A DNA stretch of 64,000 bases from Croceicoccus sediminis (GTDB taxonomy: Bacteria; Pseudomonadota; Alphaproteobacteria; Sphingomonadales; Sphingomonadaceae). How positions within the stretch are numbered: the stretch's first letter is position 1; the number at the start of each line of letters is the position of its first letter. The notes under the pieces are model-generated. The model was not told the DNA's origin and made no database searches. It saw only the letters and a list, made by a program, of their open reading frames with translations. Of the stretch, positions 8,971 to 18,024 are shown piece after piece. The stretch lies in NCBI RefSeq assembly GCF_007570835.1, contig NZ_SUNC01000001.1, positions 682,001 through 746,000 on the forward strand, in the 5' to 3' direction. A program made the translations under genes and the position numbers.

Positions 8971-10148
8971 AGCCGATCACCGATGCGGAATGGACGAAGC
9001 GCCCCGACCTGCCCTCGCTCGTCACGGCGCTGGGCGCGGACGAATGCCGCTATGTCGGCGGATGCGTGCGCGATGCCCTGATGGGGTTAGAGGCGCACGA
9101 CGTCGATCTGGCGACGCGTCACCAGCCGGCCGAAGTCGTGCTGCGGTTGAAGAACGCGGGCATCCGCACCGTTCCCACCGGGATCGAACACGGCACCGTC
9201 ACCGCCATTCTGGACAGCGGCCCTGTCGAAGTGACGACGCTGCGCCGCGATGTCGCCACCGATGGTCGCCGCGCGACGATCGCTTTCGCCACGGACTGGA
9301 AGGAAGACGCCGCACGCCGCGATTTCACGATCAACGCGCTCTACGCCCATCCCGAAACGTTCGAGGTGTCCGACTATTTCGGCGGGCTGGACGACCTTGC
9401 GGCGCGCAAGGTCCGCTTCATCGGCGATGCCCGCGAACGCATCCGCGAGGATCATTTGCGCATCTTGCGCTATTTCCGCTTCCACGCCCGTTTCGGCAGC
9501 GAACCTGCGGATGCCGAGGCGTCGGATGCCTGCCGAGAACTGGCCGCGACGCTGAAGGGCCTGTCGCGCGAACGTGTCGGCTGGGAGATACAGAACCTGC
9601 TGGCCCTGCCTGATCCTTCGCCCACGATCGCACGCATGGCCGAACTGGGCGTTCTGGCGGTCGTCCTGCCCGAATCCGGCGGGGTCCAGGTGAACCGGCT
9701 GGCTAGGCTGGTGACGGCAGAACGTGAAGGCGGGGTCGAACCGGACGCTATCCGGCGTCTTGCGGCCTTGCTGCCGCCCGATCCGGCCATCGCCGAACAA
9801 GTCGCGTCGCGCCTGCGCCTATCCAATGCACAGAAAAAGCGCATCAAGCTGGACGCCGCGCGGACGGAGAAGGATACCCTCAATCCCCGTGCGCTTGCCT
9901 ATCAGCTGGGCATGGAAATCGCCCGCGACAGGCTGTTGCTGCTCGATTCCTCGGTCGGCGACCTCGCTGGTTGGGAGGTGCCCCGCCTGCCCATCAAGGG
10001 CGGTGAAATCGTTGCCGCAGGTGTTGGCGCCGGGCCGCAAGTGGCGAAAGTCCTGCAAACCGTGGAAAGCCGCTGGATCGACGAAGGCTTCCCGGACGAG
10101 ACCCGGACAAGAGAGATCATGGCAGAGGAAATCGCCCATCTCGCCTGA
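8967..10148 (+). CDS. CCA tRNA nucleotidyltransferase
   Basis: Adds or repairs the 3'-CCA end of tRNAs (class II nucleotidyltransferase fold). Motifs are YVGGCVRDALMG (residues 27-38) with DVDLATRHQPAEV carrying the catalytic acidic pair (near 43-45), VTTLRRD and GRRATIAFATDWKEDAARRDFTINALY (template strand), and EDHLRILRYFRFHARFG of the neck. Alphaproteobacteria use one such enzyme; some homologues are annotated poly(A) polymerase-like, but the small 393-residue size favours CCA activity. The ATG overlaps the NUDIX stop by four bases. Both tRNA genes in this window already encode CCA, so here the enzyme would mainly repair ends. Confidence 0.93.
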   Translation: MKPITDAEWTKRPDLPSLVTALGADECRYVGGCVRDALMGLEAHDVDLATRHQPAEVVLRLKNAGIRTVPTGIEHGTVTAILDSGPVEVTTLRRDVATDGRRATIAFATDWKEDAARRDFTINALYAHPETFEVSDYFGGLDDLAARKVRFIGDARERIREDHLRILRYFRFHARFGSEPADAEASDACRELAATLKGLSRERVGWEIQNLLALPDPSPTIARMAELGVLAVVLPESGGVQVNRLARLVTAEREGGVEPDAIRRLAALLPPDPAIAEQVASRLRLSNAQKKRIKLDAARTEKDTLNPRALAYQLGMEIARDRLLLLDSSVGDLAGWEVPRLPIKGGEIVAAGVGAGPQVAKVLQTVESRWIDEGFPDETRTREIMAEEIAHLA

Positions 10149-10208
10149 CGATGCCAAACGTGAAGCGCGGTCAGGCTGGCGAAAGGCGCAAGCGGCTAGA
10201 AACGCGTC

Positions 10209-10865
10209 ATGGATCGCTTCGTGACCTTCCTTGAAAGCCTGCCTTATGGGGAGGTATTCGCCAGCTATCCGCTGCTGGCCATCGCGCTGATCGCGCTGTG
10301 CATATCGATGGTCGGCGGCGCGCTGGTCAAATCGATGCCGAAGACCGGCGGACTGATGCGCGGCTTCGGCAGTTTCGCACTGGTCGCCGTGCTGGTCATG
10401 ACCGTGATCGACATTGCCCGCCTGAACCCAGACCTTGCCATGCCGCAACTGGGTGTGCCCGAACAGGTCGTCGAGGGGCAGGAAACGCATATCCCCCTAT
10501 CACGCGACGGGCACTACTGGATCGAGGCGCAGGTCAACGGGCACCCCACCCGCTTCCTTGTCGATACCGGCGCGAGCCTGACCGCGATTTCGCCCGAAAC
10601 CGCGCGCGCCGCTGGGCTTACGGCCAGTTCGGTCACGGGCACCGTCCGCCTTGAAACCGCCAACGGCACCGCACCTGCACACCTGACCAGCATCGACACG
10701 CTGGAGACCGGGACCATCCATGCCGAGGACCTGCGAGCGGTCATCGCGCCGTCGATGAACGGCATGAACGTATTGGGCATGAACTTCCTGTCCCGCCTTC
10801 AGAAATGGAGCGTGGAGGACGGCACGCTGATCCTTATTCCGCAGCCGAACAGTACCGAGCGCTGA
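10209..10865 (+). CDS. membrane-anchored retropepsin-like aspartic protease (TIGR02281 type)
   Basis: A 218-residue protein with two N-terminal hydrophobic segments (about residues 17-38 and 52-70) followed by a single-lobe clan AA protease domain. The active-site block is RFLVDTGASLTAISPETA near residue 117, containing the D-T-G-A catalytic signature; a flap-like strand and the second conserved segment NVLGMNFLSRL (near 180) also fit. Such domains dimerise to form one active site. The domain would sit in the periplasm. Natural substrates are unknown. It begins 60 bases after the CCA transferase gene, perhaps as the last gene of that operon. Confidence 0.88.
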   Translation: MDRFVTFLESLPYGEVFASYPLLAIALIALCISMVGGALVKSMPKTGGLMRGFGSFALVAVLVMTVIDIARLNPDLAMPQLGVPEQVVEGQETHIPLSRDGHYWIEAQVNGHPTRFLVDTGASLTAISPETARAAGLTASSVTGTVRLETANGTAPAHLTSIDTLETGTIHAEDLRAVIAPSMNGMNVLGMNFLSRLQKWSVEDGTLILIPQPNSTER

Positions 10866-11086
10866 ATTCGATTGCATTTCGCAGGCGCAGCAACTATCTG
10901 CGCATCCAGCGACGGCAGCACCCTGCCATCAGCCGCCAGCGTGAGCGCCCGCCGATAGACATGGTGGAGTGGCCCGCGGCAGATCGACGGTCGCTGTCGT
11001 AAAGCTTCCCCAATCACGCACGGGTCGCCTTTGTGGACCCCCGCGCGCCGCCATCATGGCCGGCAGCGCCAATGCGAGTGTATTCA

Positions 11087-12493
11087 ATGTCCTATTTCAA
11101 AGAACTCGGCCTTGCCGAGCCCATTCTCCGCGCGCTTGAAGCAAAAGGCTATACCGAGCCTTCGCCGATCCAGCGCCAGGCGATCCCTTCCCTTATGGAA
11201 GGCCGCGACCTCCTGGGCATCGCGCAGACCGGCACCGGCAAGACCGCCGCGTTCTCGCTGCCGTCGCTCCATCGCCTTGCCGCACAGGGTTACAAGCCCA
11301 ATCCCGCCTCGTGCCGGATGCTGGTGCTTTCGCCGACCCGCGAACTGGCCGCCCAGATCGCGGAAAACATGAGCCGTTATGCCAAGCACCTGCCGATCAA
11401 CGTCGAATGCGTTTTCGGCGGCGTTCCGGTGGGCAAGCAGGCCCGCCGACTGGTGCCCGGCACCGACGTGCTGGTGGCGACGCCCGGCCGCCTGCTCGAC
11501 CTCATCGACCAGCGCGCCCTGACGCTCAAGGATGTCGAGATCTTCGTGCTCGACGAAGCGGACCAGATGATGGACCTCGGTTTCATCAAGCCGCTGACCC
11601 GCGTTGCCAACCTGCTTCCCAAGAATCGCCAGTCGCTGTTCTTCAGCGCGACGATGCCCAAGGACATCGCCGACCTGTCGCGCCGCTTCATCAACGATCC
11701 GGTCAAGGTCGAGGTCGCCCCGCAGGCAACCACGGCAGAGCGTGTCGAACAGTACGGTACTTTCGTCAATCAGGCTGAAAAACAGGCTCTGCTGACCCTT
11801 TCGCTTCAGGCAGGCCTTGCCAGCGGCGAAATCGAAAAGACGCTGGTCTTCACCCGCACCAAGCACGGTGCCGACCGCGTCGTGCGCCATCTTGCCGCCG
11901 CCGGCATCAACGCCGCCGCGATCCACGGCAACAAGACGCAGGCCCAGCGCACTCGCGCGCTTGACGGGTTCCGCGCCGGCAACGTTCCTGTCTTGGTCGC
12001 AACCGATATCGCAGCGCGCGGCATCGACGTGACGGGCGTGTCCCACGTCTTCAACTTCGAAATTCCCAACGTGCCCGAACAGTACGTGCACCGCATCGGC
12101 CGTACCGCACGCGCCGGCGCCGACGGTGTTGCGATCAGCTACATCGCGCCGGATGAAAAGCCCTATATCCGCGACATCGAAAAGCTGACGGGCGTGCGCC
12201 TGACGCCGATGCCGCTGGTCGAGAATTTCACCAAGCGCGCCGAAAGCCTGCCCAAGCCCAGCCGCAAGCCGGCCGGTGCCGAATATGGCGATCGTTCTGA
12301 CCGCGGGGCCCGCAAGCCGCGCGGAGGAAAGAACGGTGGCAGCAACCGTGATTTCGATCAGCGCAAGGCGCGCAAGGCCAAGGAAAACCGCGGCGACGGT
12401 CAGCCGCGCGACGACATGGGACGCAAGCGGCGCTTCAAGCCCAAGGGCGCAAACGGTGTCGGCGCGCACAAGAGCGCGGTTCGCGCCCGCTGA
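11087..12493 (+). CDS. DEAD/DEAH box RNA helicase (RhlE-like)
   Basis: ATP-dependent RNA helicase with both RecA domains: Q motif FKELGLAEPI to PSPIQRQAIP, motif I AQTGTGKT, PTRELAAQ, TPGRLLD, DEAD as VLDEADQMMDLGF, SAT, then the second-domain motifs FTRTKHGAD, VLVATDIAARGID and HRIGRTARAG. The last ~90 residues are a basic, Gly/Arg/Lys-rich tail (RGARKPRGGKNGG), typical for RNA contacts. I chose the ATG at 11087 (MSYFKELGL); in-frame ATG codons at 11072 and further upstream are possible. It ends 22 bases before a strong bidirectional terminator. A second, different DEAD-box gene lies at 51.6-53.0 kb. Confidence 0.95.
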   Translation: MSYFKELGLAEPILRALEAKGYTEPSPIQRQAIPSLMEGRDLLGIAQTGTGKTAAFSLPSLHRLAAQGYKPNPASCRMLVLSPTRELAAQIAENMSRYAKHLPINVECVFGGVPVGKQARRLVPGTDVLVATPGRLLDLIDQRALTLKDVEIFVLDEADQMMDLGFIKPLTRVANLLPKNRQSLFFSATMPKDIADLSRRFINDPVKVEVAPQATTAERVEQYGTFVNQAEKQALLTLSLQAGLASGEIEKTLVFTRTKHGADRVVRHLAAAGINAAAIHGNKTQAQRTRALDGFRAGNVPVLVATDIAARGIDVTGVSHVFNFEIPNVPEQYVHRIGRTARAGADGVAISYIAPDEKPYIRDIEKLTGVRLTPMPLVENFTKRAESLPKPSRKPAGAEYGDRSDRGARKPRGGKNGGSNRDFDQRKARKAKENRGDGQPRDDMGRKRRFKPKGANGVGAHKSAVRAR

Positions 12494-12515
12494 TCCGAAC
12501 CAGATGAAAAAACGA

Positions 12516-12547
12516 AGGGCGGTGGCCGAAAGGCTGCCGCCCTTTTT
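12516..12547 (+). terminator. rho-independent terminator between convergent helicase and pgsA
   Basis: A stem of AGGGCGG (12516-12522) with CCGCCCT (12537-12543), extended inward through two wobble pairs and GCC/GGC around a GAAA tetraloop, is followed by a run of T residues. On the opposite strand the hairpin is followed by TTCGTTTTTTC, so it can serve both convergent genes. Confidence 0.85.
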
Positions 12548-12566
12548 GTTTGAGCACCCCTGGGCC

Positions 12567-13118
12567 TCAATCCATGTGACGCAGGCCGATGCGCAGGTAA
12601 TCCCAGCCCGTCAGCGCCGTCAGCGCCGCCGCGGCCCAAAGCGAGCCGATCCCCGTCCAGTACACGAAATCGATCGTCGGCAGCGCACCCGACAGGATCA
12701 GCGCGCCCAGCGAAACCATCTGAAACGTCGTCTTCCACTTGGCCAACCGGGACACCGGAACGGAAACCTGCACCCCTGCAAGGAACTCCCTTAGCCCCGA
12801 GACCATTATCTCTCTGAGAAGAATGACGAGAGCGGCAAGGACATGGATCGAGGGAATGATGCCAGTGTGCACCAGCACCAGAATAACGGCCGCGACCATG
12901 ATCTTGTCCGCGATCGGATCGAGAAAGATGCCCAGCCGGCTGACCCGCCCGCTGGCCCGGGCCAGCATGCCGTCGAAGAAATCGGTAATGCCCGCGACAC
13001 AATAAAGCCCGAAGGCCAGCCAATGGCCCACGGTCCAGTCCGGCCACCAGAGGAAAAATACCAGCAGCGGGACCGCGAAAATGCGCGAAAGCGTCAGGAG
13101 GTTTGGAAGTGTCAGCAT
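12567..13118 (-). CDS. pgsA: CDP-diacylglycerol--glycerol-3-phosphate 3-phosphatidyltransferase
   Basis: Catalyses the committed step of phosphatidylglycerol synthesis at the inner membrane. The CDP-alcohol phosphatidyltransferase signature D-x2-D-G-x2-A-R-x8-G-x3-D-x3-D is complete in ITDFFDGMLARASGRVSRLG with FLDPIADK following, residues about 44-71. Several hydrophobic segments account for the rest of the 183 residues. It converges on the DEAD-box gene across the shared terminator and is separated by 113 bases from the divergent MFS gene. Confidence 0.95.
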   Translation of the reverse strand: MLTLPNLLTLSRIFAVPLLVFFLWWPDWTVGHWLAFGLYCVAGITDFFDGMLARASGRVSRLGIFLDPIADKIMVAAVILVLVHTGIIPSIHVLAALVILLREIMVSGLREFLAGVQVSVPVSRLAKWKTTFQMVSLGALILSGALPTIDFVYWTGIGSLWAAAALTALTGWDYLRIGLRHMD

Positions 13119-13231
13119 TATCTCAAGCTATGTCCGATAACGGCGCATAGCGTGAAAGCGCCGCGCACAAAAGCGTATCCGGGACTTGTGCCTAATCCGC
13201 GACCCGTTAAGGACTGTAGAACTCCCCCCGC

Positions 13232-14545
13232 ATGATGATGTCCACCAAACTCCTGTCGCGTCGACGCTTCCTACCGTTGTTTACGACGCAGTTGCTGGGC
13301 GCGTTCAACGATAATCTCTACAAGAACGCGATGGTGTTGTTCGTGGTGTACCAGGTGTACAGCTCCACGGCAGAGGAAGCGCGCTTTTCCGCGATCGCAT
13401 CGGGGCTGTTCACCCTTCCCTACGTCCTCTTTTCCGCGCTGGCGGGCCAACTTGCCGACATGCGCGACAAGGCCGCGATCGTCAGGATCGTGAAACTGGC
13501 CGAAATCGGCATCATGGCGGTCGGCGCCACGGGTCTCGTCCTTGCCTGGCAGGGCATCATGATCGAAACGCTGGCCATCCCGCTGATGCTGGCGGCGCTG
13601 ACGGGGCTTGGCGCCCATTCGACGTTCTTCGGGCCGATCAAGTACGCGATCCTGCCGCAGCACCTGAAAAAGGGCGAAGTTCTTTCGGGCACGGGCTTGG
13701 TGGAGGCAGGGACTTATCTTTCGGTTCTGGCCGGGACGATCCTTGCCGGGTGGATCCCGGTAGAGGCCGCCGCCGCGCTGATCATGGTGCTGGCCGGGAT
13801 CGGCTGGTTCGCGGGACGCCAGATCCCCGATGCCCCCGCACAGGCGACCGGCGAGACGATCGACTTCAACATTATCCGGTCCTCCATCCGCGTGGTGAAG
13901 GCGACGATGGATGAAAAACGCGTCTTCTACGCGATCATGGCGATCAGTTTCTTCTGGACCATCGGCGCCGTGCTGTTCATCGAATTCCCCCCGCTGGCCA
14001 AGAACGTGCTGTCCGCGGGCAAGGAAGTGGCCAGCCTGTTCCTGGTCATCTTCTCGGTCGGGGTCGCCATCGGGTCTATGGCCATCAACCTGCTTTTGAA
14101 GGGCGAGGTTTCGGCTCGCTATGCGCCGATTTCGGTGGTGGTCATGGGTCTGTTCATCGTGGCCTTCCACCTGGTGTGCAAGGCATGGGTGCCGCACGAA
14201 GGCGGGCTCTATACCGTGATGGACTTTGCCACCCTGCCCCTCGCCATTCCGCTGATGCTATGCCTTCTGGGCGTGGCCATCGCGGGCGGCATGTTCGTCG
14301 TACCGCTCTATGCATTCCTGACGACGGTGGTCGACAAGTCGCAGACCGCGCGCACGGTGGCGGCCAACAATATCGTGAATTCAGGCGCCATGGCGGCAGG
14401 CGCGATAATCGCGATGGGCCTTACCGAAGGCGGCGTGCCGATCGTGGACCAACTGCTGCTGGCAGCGGCGATGTCGATTGGTGCGGCCTGGCTGGGATGG
14501 ATCCTCTACCGCGCAGAGCTGGCCGAACCCGCGCTGGCCGAATAA
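13232..14545 (+). CDS. MFS transporter, lysophospholipid transporter (LplT/Aas)-like
   Basis: A 437-residue major facilitator with about twelve hydrophobic segments. The N-terminus FLPLFTTQLLGAFNDNLYKN is the hallmark of the LplT group, which flips lysophospholipids inward for reacylation, and the GAHSTFFGPIKYAILPQHL loop after the fourth helix is also conserved there. In many bacteria this domain is fused to 2-acyl-GPE acyltransferase and acyl-ACP synthetase; here the reading frame stops after the transporter domain. Three ATG codons at the start (13232, 13235, 13238) are equivalent candidates. The neighbour pgsA is also a phospholipid gene, but on the other strand. Confidence 0.85.
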   Translation: MMMSTKLLSRRRFLPLFTTQLLGAFNDNLYKNAMVLFVVYQVYSSTAEEARFSAIASGLFTLPYVLFSALAGQLADMRDKAAIVRIVKLAEIGIMAVGATGLVLAWQGIMIETLAIPLMLAALTGLGAHSTFFGPIKYAILPQHLKKGEVLSGTGLVEAGTYLSVLAGTILAGWIPVEAAAALIMVLAGIGWFAGRQIPDAPAQATGETIDFNIIRSSIRVVKATMDEKRVFYAIMAISFFWTIGAVLFIEFPPLAKNVLSAGKEVASLFLVIFSVGVAIGSMAINLLLKGEVSARYAPISVVVMGLFIVAFHLVCKAWVPHEGGLYTVMDFATLPLAIPLMLCLLGVAIAGGMFVVPLYAFLTTVVDKSQTARTVAANNIVNSGAMAAGAIIAMGLTEGGVPIVDQLLLAAAMSIGAAWLGWILYRAELAEPALAE

Positions 14546-14555
14546 GTCGCGCTGA

Positions 14556-14780
14556 TCAGGCGATCATGCACATGACGGCGATGAAGCAGGCGCTATAGGC
14601 CATCAGGAAATCCTTCACGTCCTGAGACGAGAATTTCGAAAGCAGACCCTTTGCCGCTTCACCTTCCATCGGCAGCGCGCTTTCGCGGCGGCGGCCGAAG
14701 ATGGGACGACGGATCATCGCAGAGCGGAACTTCATGCGCCCGGTGCGGGCGGGCATCGAGATGGCGGCGTTCTGCATCAT
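14556..14780 (-). CDS. small membrane protein of unknown function
   Basis: I do not recognise this 74-residue product. The N-terminal half is basic (RTGRMKFRSAMIRRPIFGRR), then a helix region LLSKFSSQDVKDF leads into one C-terminal hydrophobic segment, LMAYSACFIAVMCMI, ending in IA. The layout suggests a C-tail-anchored inner-membrane protein. I prefer the ATG at 14780, which has AAGGT about ten bases upstream; an in-frame start at 14843 would add 21 residues. It converges on the MFS gene with a 10-base gap. Putative CtrA-like sites lie in the upstream spacer. Codon use matches its neighbours. Confidence 0.6.
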   Translation of the reverse strand: MMQNAAISMPARTGRMKFRSAMIRRPIFGRRRESALPMEGEAAKGLLSKFSSQDVKDFLMAYSACFIAVMCMIA

Positions 14781-14861
14781 CGGGTTCGTACCTTCGTCCT
14801 TGGTCCTTTTCGGCGCGCCGCGATCAAGTCCGGCATTACCCAAGAGAACGCCCGTCTGGCG

Positions 14862-14949
14862 ATAACGTTTCTTTAACTAATGGACTTTATCCCTTGCAAA
14901 CAGGGTCTTTGCGCCTGCCGCCCCGCTTCGGGACAGGTGCGTTAACCAT
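14862..14949. promoter_or_regulatory. candidate CtrA-like sites upstream of the small membrane protein
   Basis: The spacer contains ATAA-N7-TTAA (14862-14876), one mismatch from the CtrA consensus TTAA-N7-TTAA, and an exact TTAACCAT (14942-14949), the other reported CtrA box form. Both lie on the upstream side of the leftward small-protein gene in a GC-rich background where TTAA is rare. The window carries cpdR and ccrM, members of the CtrA network, but CtrA itself is not here. Confidence 0.35.
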
Positions 14950-14983
14950 CGTCTTGTCCTGCCCGCGCGGGCCGGAGGGAATC

Positions 14984-15400
14984 TCAGCCCTTTTTCGACA
15001 TCGACAGGATTTTTTTCCATTCGTCGGGCATGACCTCCGATACAGACAGGCGCATCAACTTCACCAGTTCCATCTCTTCCAGCGAAGGTTCGGCCTTGAC
15101 CTGCTTTAGCGTGACGGGATGCTTCAGCTTTTCGACCGGCTTGACCTTCACCGCGGCCCATTTGCCGGTTTCGTCCGTGGGATCGGTGATGCCATCGACG
15201 CTGATCTCGACGATGCCGACGATCTCCAGCCCCTTGTTCGAGTGGTAGAAGAAAGCCTTCTCGCCCTTTTTCATCGCGGCAAGGTTGTTGCGTGCGCGGT
15301 AATTGCGAACCCCGTCCCACGTTCCCTCGCCTTCCTCGACGAGATCGTCCCACGAATAGACGTCGGGTTCCGATTTCATCAGCCAGTAGCGTTTGGCCAT
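14984..15400 (-). CDS. EVE domain-containing protein
   Basis: A 138-residue stand-alone EVE (PUA-like) domain of the thymocyte nuclear protein 1 type, which binds modified bases in nucleic acid. The N-terminus MAKRYWLMKSEPDVYSWDDL is the family's most conserved block; WDGVRNYRARNNL, KGEKAFFYHSNKGLEIVG and a C-terminal SLEEMELVKLMRLSV segment follow. The ATG has AAGGAGACC about nine bases upstream. In bacteria such proteins are often linked to modified-base recognition, but no restriction or modification genes adjoin it here. The ligD operon lies upstream (higher coordinates) on the same strand after an 89-base gap. Confidence 0.93.
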   Translation of the reverse strand: MAKRYWLMKSEPDVYSWDDLVEEGEGTWDGVRNYRARNNLAAMKKGEKAFFYHSNKGLEIVGIVEISVDGITDPTDETGKWAAVKVKPVEKLKHPVTLKQVKAEPSLEEMELVKLMRLSVSEVMPDEWKKILSMSKKG

Positions 15401-15489
15401 CGCGGGGGTCTCCTTGGGTTATTGCTGCAATTGCCTTCTAGGCAGCAGGCCGCATGGCGCAACCATAGGCGCGCGCAAACCTGTGCAAG

Positions 15490-18024
15490 TCAGACGTCGG
15501 GCAGCGACTGATCGGCAAAACCCCAGCCGGAAAGCGCCTTGTGCCCAGCCCTCGCCAATAGCTTCTTCGCGTCCTCGATAGAGAACTGCTGCGCGTCGGG
15601 CATGTCCTCAAGCTCGCGCCAGGACACCGGAACCGCAACAGGCGCACCGCTGCGCGCACGGGCCGAAAAAGGGAGAACCGAAGTCGAACCGCGCTGGTTG
15701 CGAAGCCAGTCGATGAAGATCTTGCCCTTGCGCTTGGCCTTGCTCATCGTCGCGGTGAAGCGGTCCGGCTCTGCCAGTGAGAGTGCCTCTGCGAAACGGC
15801 GCGCGAAATCCTTGTGCGCGTCCCACGAATGGCCTGTCCGCAACGGTACGATGACGTGAACTCCTTTCCCGCCGGACAGCATGGCAAAACTGGTCAGCCC
15901 AAGATCGGCCAGCCGGTCGTGAATGTCCTTTGCCGCGCGTTTGACGTCGGCGAAATCCAGCCCCTCGTCAGGGTCGAGATCGAAAACCAGCTTGTCGGGC
16001 GCTTCGACATCGTCGGTCCGCGCGCACCAGCCGTGAAACTCGATCGTCCCCATCTGGACGCAGGCCAGCAGACCCGGCGCATCCTCGACATAGAGGTAGT
16101 CCTCCGCACCGCCGTCCTTCTCGGTAATGGGGACATGGTGGACATGGGGTCCGAACGATCCGCTGTCGTGTTTCTGGAAAAAGCACTTCTTCGACCGCCC
16201 CTGCGGACACCGCACGAGGCTGACCGGCCTCTGGCCTGCGAACGGCAGCATCAGGGGCGCGATCTCGGCATAATAATCGGCAAGGTCGCCCTTGGTCTGG
16301 CCGCTGTCGGGAAAGACCACCCTGTCGCGGCTCGAAATCTCGACCGCATCGGCAGGTTCGGGGGCGCGGGCCGCCCGCTCGGGAACGATGTCCTTTGCCA
16401 CCTTGTCGCCTCGCAGTCCAAGGTAGCTGCCGTGGCGAACGTTGCCGTCGGCGGTGAACTCGGCAAAGGCGATTTCGGCGACGAGCTTCGGTGTCAGCCA
16501 CGTCACGCCGCGCGCGCTGGCCTTGTCGACCGTGGCAGGCGGGGTCTTGCGCTCCAGCCGCTTCATCTTCGCGGACAGGTCTTCCATCGCGTCCATCGTG
16601 AAGCCGGTGCCGACATTGCCCTTGTAGACGAGATCATCGCCTTGGTGCTGGGCCAGCAACAGCGAGGCAAAGGGCCGCCCCTTCGCGCTGGATTTCTTCC
16701 AGCCGATGACGACAAATTCCTGCCGCCGCGTGCACTTTACCTTCACCCATGCCTTCGTGCGGGACGAGCGGTAGGGCGCATCGATCTTTTTCGAGATGAT
16801 CCCTTCCTGCCCGGCGGCGCACATCGCGTCGTAAAGCTTTTCGCCAGCGCCGATGACATGATCGGCGACATGGATCGGCGGCGCGGCATCGGCCAACAAT
16901 GCCTCCAGCCGTTCCTTGCGTTCGATATTGCTGCGCGGAGCAAGGTCTTCGCCATCCAGCTCCAACAAGTCGAAAGCGTGGAGCGCCAGGGCATCGCCAG
17001 CCCCTTGCGATCCATGACCGCGCTTCAACACCGCCTGCAAGGTCGAAAAGTCCGGGTTGCCATCCTTGTCATGCGCCGCGACTTCACCGTCGATCAGGCA
17101 CGGCGGCAGGTCCAGCGCGGCGATCGCTTCGACCAGCGGGCCGAACTTGTCGGTCCAGTCCTTGCCGTTGCGGGTCCAGACCGTCACGTCCTTGCCCGCC
17201 GCCGCGACCATCACGCGATAGCCGTCGAACTTGATCTCGTGCATCCAGCCATTGCCTGCCGGCACGGCATCGACCAGCGTCGCCAGTTGCGGCTTGCGGT
17301 ATTTGGGCGGCTTGCAGCTTGCGCGTTTCTTTACAGGCGCCTTGGTCTTGCTCTCGTTGCGACTTGCCGCCTTATGCATTTGCGCGGCGAAATCGGCACC
17401 CTTCTTGCCCGCAAGCGAATATGCGCCCTGCTTGTCCGCCGCGATTTCCGCCATCGAACGGCCCGTCAGCACGCTGGTCAGCTCCCGCTCGATCAGCGGA
17501 TCGCCCTCCTCGGCATATTCGTCCTGCAACTTGCGCAGAAGCCAGTTCTCGCGCTTTTCGCCCTTGCGCGGTTTCAGCCGGATCAGCAGCCATTCGCCCT
17601 TCATCCGCTCTCCGGTCAGGATGAAGTGCAAGTGCCCCTTTTCCAGGTCCTTCCAGCTCTTGCCCTCGATCGGCTGCCACGTCCCCCGGTCCCACAGCAT
17701 GACCGTGCCGCCGCCGTATTCCTCCTTGAGAATCACGCCCTCGAACTCGGCATAGGACATCGGGTGATCCTCGGTCCGCACGGCGAGCCGCTTGATGTCG
17801 GGATCGGGCGACGGCCCCTTGGTGACGGCCCAGCTTTTCAGCACGCCATCCGCCTCCAACCGCAAGTCCCAGTGCAGGCGCGTTGCATCATGCTTCTGCA
17901 CGATAAAGCGCGCGCCGCCCTTGTCGGGATCGGCGGCCTTCTTATCCCTCTCGCCTTTGGGTTCCGCGGTCTTCGCGAAATCCCGCTTGGCGTTGTAATC
18001 GGCAAGAGGATCGGACCGGCTCAT
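15490..18024 (-). CDS. ligD: DNA ligase D (non-homologous end joining)
   Basis: An 844-residue multidomain NHEJ ligase with all three modules in the order phosphoesterase, ligase, polymerase. The 3'-phosphoesterase (about 38-165) has HDATRLHWDLRLE with the His/His/Asp metal ligands near 45, 51 and 53 and a further His in EDHPMSY near 87. The ligase domain begins near 245; the adenylated lysine is K265 in EIKFDGYR. The C-terminal primase-like polymerase (about 565-830) has LADYYAEIAPLMLP, PVSLVRCPQG, FDLDPDEGLDF with the metal-binding acidic residues, and LSGGKGVHV. Its ATG overlaps the stop of the MgtC-like gene by four bases, so it is probably translated in one message with ku. Confidence 0.96.
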   Translation of the reverse strand: MSRSDPLADYNAKRDFAKTAEPKGERDKKAADPDKGGARFIVQKHDATRLHWDLRLEADGVLKSWAVTKGPSPDPDIKRLAVRTEDHPMSYAEFEGVILKEEYGGGTVMLWDRGTWQPIEGKSWKDLEKGHLHFILTGERMKGEWLLIRLKPRKGEKRENWLLRKLQDEYAEEGDPLIERELTSVLTGRSMAEIAADKQGAYSLAGKKGADFAAQMHKAASRNESKTKAPVKKRASCKPPKYRKPQLATLVDAVPAGNGWMHEIKFDGYRVMVAAAGKDVTVWTRNGKDWTDKFGPLVEAIAALDLPPCLIDGEVAAHDKDGNPDFSTLQAVLKRGHGSQGAGDALALHAFDLLELDGEDLAPRSNIERKERLEALLADAAPPIHVADHVIGAGEKLYDAMCAAGQEGIISKKIDAPYRSSRTKAWVKVKCTRRQEFVVIGWKKSSAKGRPFASLLLAQHQGDDLVYKGNVGTGFTMDAMEDLSAKMKRLERKTPPATVDKASARGVTWLTPKLVAEIAFAEFTADGNVRHGSYLGLRGDKVAKDIVPERAARAPEPADAVEISSRDRVVFPDSGQTKGDLADYYAEIAPLMLPFAGQRPVSLVRCPQGRSKKCFFQKHDSGSFGPHVHHVPITEKDGGAEDYLYVEDAPGLLACVQMGTIEFHGWCARTDDVEAPDKLVFDLDPDEGLDFADVKRAAKDIHDRLADLGLTSFAMLSGGKGVHVIVPLRTGHSWDAHKDFARRFAEALSLAEPDRFTATMSKAKRKGKIFIDWLRNQRGSTSVLPFSARARSGAPVAVPVSWRELEDMPDAQQFSIEDAKKLLARAGHKALSGWGFADQSLPDV

